Shown: one piece after another, positions 5,415-9,870 of the stretch
How the letters are laid out: every line of letters starts with the position of its first letter
How positions within the stretch are numbered: the first letter of the stretch is position 1
DNA from: Spirochaetaceae bacterium
GTDB lineage: Bacteria > Spirochaetota > Spirochaetia > Treponematales > Treponemataceae
Reading direction: 5' to 3'
Assembly (NCBI GenBank): GCA_031271875.1
Contig: JAISVD010000188.1
Span: forward strand, 1 to 9,870
Length of the DNA: 9,870 bases
Program-made: the position numbers and the translations under genes
Notes under the pieces: model-generated
What the model was told of the DNA's origin: nothing
What the model saw: the letters and a program-made list of their open reading frames with translations, nothing else
Database searches by the model: none

Positions 5415-6839
5415 GGAGAGTGTGAGGAGCTTTTCATATTCCCCCTCAAGATTCTCCGCAGAAAGGCTGATCCTGTTGGTAAAAATATCACCGACAAGTT
5501 TATGCATCTTTTCGTGTTCACTATCGAGTTTCACAAACACACTGTTTTCCGCAGCCGACATCTCCCGCTGGCTGTCCAGCCATTTTCCGAGATCGCACGT
5601 GTGATGATTTCCCGTTTCGACTCCGGCGCCGCTCATCTTCCCGTCCAGTATGGCCCTGACCCTGACGACCCACATCAGATGTTTGAGCACAATAGTCGTA
5701 AATGGAAAGGGATCCGGAGAGATAAAAGTATCAGACGCGGCCACAGCCCTGTCAAGTACGGACTGGAGGGCCCCGGCGGCGGTGATGATGGTCCTGAAGG
5801 AAGAGATGGTATCCGCTGCCCCCGAAGAGATACCTGAGGATGCCCCCTGGATATCCGTGCCGAGGGTGTTTATGTGGCGTACATTTTCCGAAACCGTTTT
5901 GAGCCGGGATGTAACGGCGGAGGACCGGTTGCGCAGGTCAATACTTGAAGAGGCAAGCATCTGGGCGGTCTTCACCATCGCGTTACTCCCCGCAGCCAGT
6001 TCATGCATATTTTCGGTAATAATATGAAACGATTCGGTGGTCTCTTCAACCCGTTCCTCTATCCACCGCATCGCGGAACCGGCCACATCGGCGGCATTCC
6101 GGACCTCATTCAGGGTCTCGATCATGCTTTTCAGTGTTCCGGCTATATGTAAGGCGTTGGTTCTGGTTACTTCAGAGAGCTTCCGTATCTCGTCGGCGAC
6201 TACCGAAAACCCCTTGCCGATCTCACCGGCGTGGGCCGCCTCTATGGAAGCGTTCATGGCGAGAAGGTTTGTCTGCGCACTGATTGCGTTTATGGACGCG
6301 ACAACCGTTTTTATGGCTGTCACGTTCCTGTTAAGAACCTCCACAACATTCAAAACCCGTTTTACCTTCTCGTTTCCATCATTCGCAGATGATGAGAGAT
6401 TTGTCGTGACCCCCAGACTCTCATTGACAATACCCGTGACCGATTCGATTGACCTGGACATCTGCTCAATCGCCGAAGCCGAACCGGAAACGGTATCCGA
6501 CTGGGTATCTACCAGGCGGTTCATCTGATCCATAACATCATATATCTCTGTCACTGCATCCGAGGCTCCCTCCAGAAGGGAGCTGAAGTTATCGAGATTT
6601 TCATCCTGAATATGCGTCTTGCTTATAATATTTGAAGAAATCTGTATGCCCGACAGCACGGAAAAGACAAGCTGTTCGGAAGCTTTCAACATTTCGGTCA
6701 TATCATTGCCGGAAATATCGACCGAAGGGCCGGAACCTGTTTCATCAGACGGAACATTGGTTTTGCCTCGGCGGGATGCGCTTTTGTGAAAAAGAGTATT
6801 GAAAACAGACATAGTAATTATAATACCATATTTTGGCAT
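5370..6839 (-). CDS. Soluble methyl-accepting chemotaxis protein with C-terminal CZB domain
   Basis: This 489-residue chemoreceptor has no hydrophobic segment and no HAMP domain, so it should be cytoplasmic. Long Ser/Ala/Thr-rich coiled-coil arms flank the conserved signalling tip AISAQTNLLAMNASIEAA through GFSVVADEIRKLSEVT (about 183-220), which contacts CheA and CheW. The C-terminal 110 residues form a chemoreceptor zinc-binding (CZB) domain: H387 (LKHLMWVVRV), C415 (TCDLGKWL), and H442 and H446 (SEHEKMHKLV) reproduce the 3-His/1-Cys zinc site with the expected spacing (28, 27, 4). It may sense zinc or redox state. There is no CheR-docking pentapeptide. A TAA lies directly before ATG 6839, so that is the first possible start; ATG 6812 (residue 10) is the alternative. 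Neither has a good Shine-Dalgarno. A TATAAT (6817-6822) with TTGATT 19 bases upstream (6842-6847) lies around the first start, which leaves the promoter/start assignment unclear. Confidence 0.93.
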   Translation of the reverse strand: MPKYGIIITMSVFNTLFHKSASRRGKTNVPSDETGSGPSVDISGNDMTEMLKASEQLVFSVLSGIQISSNIISKTHIQDENLDNFSSLLEGASDAVTEIYDVMDQMNRLVDTQSDTVSGSASAIEQMSRSIESVTGIVNESLGVTTNLSSSANDGNEKVKRVLNVVEVLNRNVTAIKTVVASINAISAQTNLLAMNASIEAAHAGEIGKGFSVVADEIRKLSEVTRTNALHIAGTLKSMIETLNEVRNAADVAGSAMRWIEERVEETTESFHIITENMHELAAGSNAMVKTAQMLASSSIDLRNRSSAVTSRLKTVSENVRHINTLGTDIQGASSGISSGAADTISSFRTIITAAGALQSVLDRAVAASDTFISPDPFPFTTIVLKHLMWVVRVRAILDGKMSGAGVETGNHHTCDLGKWLDSQREMSAAENSVFVKLDSEHEKMHKLVGDIFTNRISLSAENLEGEYEKLLTLSSNVISLLTELRSSL

Positions 6840-6855
6840 TTAATCAACAACCCCG

Positions 6856-6870
6856 CCGTGAAGGGCACGG
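6856..6870 (-). other. Small hairpin between aroA and the chemoreceptor gene
   Basis: On the minus strand CCGTG-CCCTT-CACGG forms a 5 bp stem with a 5-base loop in the 63-base gap after the aroA stop. The bases after it are CGGGGTTGTTG, not a T tract, so it is at most a weak terminator or pause site between the two genes. Confidence 0.2.
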
Positions 6871-6902
6871 TATTACATTCCTCGACACGAATAAAGAGCT
6901 GT

Positions 6903-8357
6903 TCAACCATTATTATCTCCATTTTCATCAAATTCATCAAAAAAGCTGAATTTCGCTTCCACGGATTCCATGGTTTCGAAAAATCCGGGAAAAGAGACAT
7001 TGCAGCATTCGGCATCGCTGATGCTGACGGATCCGTTTTTTATACCCAGTCCGGCACAGGCGAGGGACATAGCTACCCGGTGGTCACGGCAGCAATCCAC
7101 AGATGCACCGTGGAGGGTAAACCGCGGGTCCCGCCTGTCATGTCCGCGGATACGCAGAAAATCCTCGCCTTCGGATATCTGTGCCCCAAGCCGGGAGAGC
7201 TCACGGCACATCAGGGCGATGCGGTCGGTTTCCTTGTGACGGCACACGCCGATGTTGGTCAGCAGTGTCTCCCCTTCACAGAAGCAGGCAAGGGTTGCAA
7301 GGGCGGGTACTGCGTCGGGGATGGAGGAGCAGTCCGCGGATATGCCCCTGAGCCGACCTCTATAGGGGCCGCTGGTTTCACCCCGGGCCAATTCGCCGCG
7401 CGCCATGTTGCCGCCCCGCACGGTGAGTCTAGCTGCGGACTCATCAAGCTCCAGGTCTGCCCCCATACACTTGAGCAGATCAACGATTACCGCGTCTCCC
7501 TGGCTGCCGGAACAATCGATATTTTCGATTTCAAGAACCGAATCGGTTATGAGTGCGGCGAGAAGGGGAAACGCCGCGCCCTCCCAGTCCGATGGGATGG
7601 TGCGGTCAAAGGCGGGAAATCTGTTTGGGCCGGTGACGGTTATATGGCGCCAGTTTTCGTCATCCACAGAAAGCTCTGTCCCCAGAGACCGAAGCCAGTC
7701 TGCGGTCATCTTCAGATAGGGGGTTTCACCCGGCGCGGTAAGCTCGATTTCGGTGCGGCCCTCCATGAGAGACGCGGCGATCATGATTCCGCTCACATAC
7801 TGGGAAAGAGTACCCGAGGTGACCACCCGGCCAGGCTTCATCCGCCCCTTGATGACAAGGGGCGGGGCGTTTACCCCCGGACGGGTCGGTACACATTCCG
7901 CCCCGAGCTGTATCAGCGCATCGGCCATGTGCATCACAGGCCGGGTCCTGATGGATGCATCCCCGGTAAAGACGCTGTAACCGTCGAATACGGCGGCCAC
8001 CGGGGCGAGGAAATAGAGCACCGAACCGGAATTGCCCACATCCACAATATTTTCCGGAAGATGCAGCCGACTCCCGGCGCCCCGGATCGTCCAGACTCCG
8101 GGGGCTGGTTCGGCCGAGGTCGAATTGACCGAGGTCGAATTGACCGAGGTCACTTTGACCGAGGTCATTTTGACCTCGGCCCCCAGTTCCCGGATGGACG
8201 AGACGCAGGAGAGACAATCCTCGCTGGCGAGGGGATTTCTGATATGGGAGACGCCCTCCGCAAGGGCCGCAAAGATGCAGGCCCGTATGGTATGGCTTTT
8301 TGATCCCGGAACGGAAAGACTGCCCGACAGGGAACTGAATGCTGTTTCTATTTTCAT
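6903..8357 (-). CDS. aroA: 3-phosphoshikimate 1-carboxyvinyltransferase (EPSP synthase)
   Basis: AroA joins shikimate-3-phosphate and phosphoenolpyruvate to make EPSP, the sixth step of the chorismate pathway, in the cytoplasm. Visible motifs are SVPGSKSHTIRA (15-26, substrate-binding Lys20, Ser21, Arg25), VGNSG (107-111), SQYVSGIMIAA, catalytic Asp348 in SIPDAVPALAT, catalytic Glu376 in HKETDR (28 residues later, as in E. coli D313/E341) and DHRVAMSLA near the C-terminus. At 484 residues it is about 50 longer than E. coli AroA (427). Much of the excess is two low-complexity insertions, a four-unit pentapeptide repeat (62-81) and an MARGE-LARGE pair (318-327), both in surface-type positions between conserved segments. 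The GSKSHTIRA form recalls chlamydial/spirochaete-type enzymes rather than the enterobacterial one. The ATG overlaps the truA stop by 4 bases (ATGA), and CGGAG lies just upstream. Confidence 0.94.
   Translation of the reverse strand: MKIETAFSSLSGSLSVPGSKSHTIRACIFAALAEGVSHIRNPLASEDCLSCVSSIRELGAEVKMTSVKVTSVNSTSVNSTSAEPAPGVWTIRGAGSRLHLPENIVDVGNSGSVLYFLAPVAAVFDGYSVFTGDASIRTRPVMHMADALIQLGAECVPTRPGVNAPPLVIKGRMKPGRVVTSGTLSQYVSGIMIAASLMEGRTEIELTAPGETPYLKMTADWLRSLGTELSVDDENWRHITVTGPNRFPAFDRTIPSDWEGAAFPLLAALITDSVLEIENIDCSGSQGDAVIVDLLKCMGADLELDESAARLTVRGGNMARGELARGETSGPYRGRLRGISADCSSIPDAVPALATLACFCEGETLLTNIGVCRHKETDRIALMCRELSRLGAQISEGEDFLRIRGHDRRDPRFTLHGASVDCCRDHRVAMSLACAGLGIKNGSVSISDAECCNVSFPGFFETMESVEAKFSFFDEFDENGDNNG
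7377..7406 (-). repeat. Degenerate 15-base repeat pair inside aroA
   Basis: The codons for MARGE and LARGE (residues 318-327) form two adjacent 15-base units with only partial DNA identity. They sit in a stretch before RGRLRGISAD that looks longer than the equivalent loop in ordinary AroA proteins. This could be a decayed copy of the same kind of insertion as the repeat at 8115-8174, or chance. Confidence 0.35.
8115..8174 (-). repeat. 15-base tandem repeat, four copies, inside aroA
   Basis: On the plus strand the units are cgaggtcgaattgac twice (8115-8129, 8130-8144), cgaggtcactttgac (8145-8159) and cgaggtcattttgac (8160-8174). In aroA they encode VKMTS, VKVTS, VNSTS and VNSTS (residues 62-81), with unit borders in phase with codons. 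Each unit with its neighbour contains a small palindrome of the form GGTC-n5-GACC, and the array is flanked by a perfect 10-base inverted repeat GGCCGAGGTC (8112-8121) and GACCTCGGCC (8172-8181). The array has no stops in at least two plus-strand frames, which is why a long false ORF lies opposite aroA. Confidence 0.93.
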
Positions 8358-9208
8358 GATAACTCCGTCTGTTTTATGGAACCCGCTGCTGTTTCAACTC
8401 CCGCCGGGAAAGGTGTTATCTCCGGGGACAGAGCTGCAAATTTCTGCAACCGAGGGCCCGCGCGTTTTCCCTCATAGCTGACACTCCAGAGAAAAAGCCC
8501 CTGGGGGGGAGCGGTGGGCCCTGCGAGAGCTCTGTCCCCGGAAGCGAGGATATCCCCGAAATACCGCCAGTCAAAATCCTTCTGTTCGAGGTGAAGCAGC
8601 GTACCGGTCAGGGAACGGACCATCTTCCAGAGAAAGGCGTTGGCGGTTATCTCGAAAACCAGTGTATTTCCTTCAGTGTAAAACACCGCCTTCTCGAGAT
8701 ACCGGCATTTTGACTTACTCTGGTCTCCCGCGGCGGAAAAGGTTGAACAGTCGATCTCCCCCCGCAGAAAAGAGGCCATCCGGTTCAGCGCCGCCACACG
8801 GGGATACCGGTGCACCGACCATACATACCGCTGGAGATGGGCGAAAGCGGTTCCGCCGCAGTGGATAAAGTAACGGTATGTGCGGAAGGTTGCGCTGAAC
8901 CGCGCGTGAATATCCGGAGAGACCTCAAGGGACTTCATCACCCGTATGTCACGGGGCAGATGCGAATTAAGGGCGGGAATATATTTTTCCGGGGGCATAT
9001 TTTTCACCGGAGAGAGAAATGTGGCGGTCTGTCCCGCAGCATGGACACCGGCGTCGGTTCTGCCGGAACCCGCGAGGGGGGTATCGGCCTTGTGGATAAT
9101 TGCCAGCGCCCGCTCCAGTTCAGCCTGAACAGTGCGCCTCCCCTCCTGCCGCTGCCATCCGGAAAAACCGGTGCCGTCATACGAGATCGTCAGCAGAATA
9201 TTCCTCAT
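8354..9208 (-). CDS. truA: tRNA pseudouridine(38-40) synthase TruA
   Basis: TruA isomerises uridines 38-40 in the anticodon arm of many tRNAs and works as a homodimer. The 284-residue protein starts with the conserved NILLTISYDGTGFSGWQRQ and has the catalytic aspartate D52 in GSGRTDAGVHA. Later family blocks are FSATFRTYRYFI, the DCSTFSAAG region, and NAFLWKMVRSLTGTLL near the C-terminal third, ending with APPQGLFLWSVSYE. About 35 residues follow this last block, a slightly long tail of no evident motif. A GAGGAG ribosome binding site lies 12 bases before the ATG, inside the last codons of the upstream DUF2225-type gene, which ends 9 bases away. The stop overlaps the aroA start. The group DUF2225 gene, truA and aroA is probably one transcript. 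Confidence 0.96.
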   Translation of the reverse strand: MRNILLTISYDGTGFSGWQRQEGRRTVQAELERALAIIHKADTPLAGSGRTDAGVHAAGQTATFLSPVKNMPPEKYIPALNSHLPRDIRVMKSLEVSPDIHARFSATFRTYRYFIHCGGTAFAHLQRYVWSVHRYPRVAALNRMASFLRGEIDCSTFSAAGDQSKSKCRYLEKAVFYTEGNTLVFEITANAFLWKMVRSLTGTLLHLEQKDFDWRYFGDILASGDRALAGPTAPPQGLFLWSVSYEGKRAGPRLQKFAALSPEITPFPAGVETAAGSIKQTELS

Positions 9209-9217
9209 CAGTAACGG

Positions 9218-9870
9218 TCACTCCTCATCATCATCGCCAAACTCGACCGTATTAGCTTCCTTCAGTTCCCGGGGAAAACTATCATACAATGCCCGGGAGT
9301 GCTCCAGCAGGGGGCCGGGTTTATGTTTCGAGGAGCGACCGAGTCCGAATATGCGGGCGATAGCGCGCTTGTGTTCCACAAATTTCTGTATCCTGAGCGC
9401 CTGGTCCTGGGTCTGGCCGTATTTGTATTCCAGCAATCCCGCGAGATAGATAATGCCGTCAAAACCGTAATTCTTGTCAATATCGGGACCGAATGATTTA
9501 AGTCCGCCAATCGGTTCGGAACCGTCGGTCTCCTTAACAAGGGCTTCGGTGTAAAAAAAGAGGGCTTTCTTGTAAAACTCCTTCGCCACAAAATCGTAGT
9601 TCTTTCCCGGATAGGTGGTATTCATATCGGTGGAGAGCCACGCGGCGCGGAGAGAGATGATCCCCTTCCGCAGGGTGGGTGAAAATTCGACCGGTGTCTG
9701 CTCATAGCAAAGCAGGGCCAGATAGTATGACGCCGCTCCGTCGAGGAGCCGCCGGGGTTTCCTGAACTGATACCCGGGAAAAACAGCGGAGACGGATGTT
9801 TTACGGGAACTCTCCTGTCCCTTGATTTTGTTATAACTCGCACCGTCGAGTTCACTGAAATCCTGCCAGA
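9218..9870 (-). CDS. DUF2225-type protein of unknown function (N-terminus beyond the window)
   Basis: The minus-strand frame stays open to the window edge, giving at least 216 residues; the Met at 9625 is internal, not the start. The visible part resembles the helical, TPR-like region of DUF2225 (COG1655) proteins: a SAVFPGYQFRKPRRLLDGA segment, ASYYLALLCYE, a KGIISLRAARL block, KEFYKKALFFYTEAL, GFDGIIYLAGLLEYKYG and a KRAIARIFGLGRSSKHKPG region. It ends in an acidic FGDDDEE tail. Family members usually have an N-terminal cysteine zinc-ribbon-like motif, which would lie outside this window. The function is not known; a cytoplasmic location is likely because no membrane segment is visible. The DDEE codons also supply the truA ribosome binding site. 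Confidence 0.75.
   Translation of the reverse strand, partial: WQDFSELDGASYNKIKGQESSRKTSVSAVFPGYQFRKPRRLLDGAASYYLALLCYEQTPVEFSPTLRKGIISLRAAWLSTDMNTTYPGKNYDFVAKEFYKKALFFYTEALVKETDGSEPIGGLKSFGPDIDKNYGFDGIIYLAGLLEYKYGQTQDQALRIQKFVEHKRAIARIFGLGRSSKHKPGPLLEHSRALYDSFPRELKEANTVEFGDDDEE

Noticed and set aside
5422..6528. Several plus-strand frames opposite the chemoreceptor gene
   Set aside because: The chemoreceptor signalling tip and zinc-binding motifs on the minus strand account for this DNA; the plus frames are composition shadows.
8115..8174. CRISPR-like array
   Set aside because: The units are contiguous 15-base repeats without spacers, in frame within aroA, and no cas genes are present.
6786..8303. 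505-codon open frame on the plus strand opposite aroA
   Set aside because: aroA on the minus strand has clear family motifs and catalytic residues throughout. The plus-strand frame stays open because of high third-position G+C and the stop-free 15-base repeat; its product shows no recognisable family.

Overview
The window looks like chromosomal housekeeping DNA of moderate-to-high G+C from a free-living, motile bacterium. I favour a spirochaete (Treponema/Spirochaeta-like). The reasons are a soluble, membrane-free chemoreceptor with a C-terminal zinc-binding CZB domain, a DUF2225-type gene next to truA, an iron-sulfur type PurF with a propeptide, and short in-frame tandem repeats inside otherwise conserved enzymes. 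No single marker proves this; it is inference from gene content and protein style.

Layout. Positions 1-3951 (+) hold a tight purine biosynthesis operon: the last 14 codons of an upstream gene (possibly purE), then purC, purF, purM and purN, joined by 4-base ATGA overlaps or very short gaps. These genes supply steps 1, 3, 5 and 7 of IMP synthesis. purD, purL, purB and purH are not in the window. Positions 3952-4211 are a regulatory leader with a good sigma70-like promoter, a 31-codon open frame with a strong ribosome binding site, and a hairpin whose 3' arm covers the ribosome binding site of the next gene. That gene (4212-5219, +) is a CorA/MIT-family divalent metal transporter. Around 5220-5414 the strands converge. 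This zone holds stem-loops and a possible 56-codon gene whose end overlaps the end of the chemoreceptor gene.

Positions 5370-9870 are all on the minus strand, read right to left: a DUF2225-type protein (its N-terminus lies beyond the window), truA (tRNA pseudouridine synthase), aroA (EPSP synthase, start overlapping the truA stop) and then the cytoplasmic methyl-accepting chemotaxis protein. The first three look like one transcription unit; the chemoreceptor follows after 63 bases and may be separate.

The enzymes are ordinary and intact in their catalytic motifs. The unusual signals are (a) the leader-peptide/hairpin arrangement before the CorA gene, which resembles translational attenuation, (b) in-frame short tandem repeats with palindromic cores inserted in purM (18-base unit) and aroA (15-base unit, plus a second degenerate pair), and (c) a short coding-like frame in the convergent gap. 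I see no CRISPR array, tRNA or rRNA gene, transposase, prophage gene or recognisable defence system.
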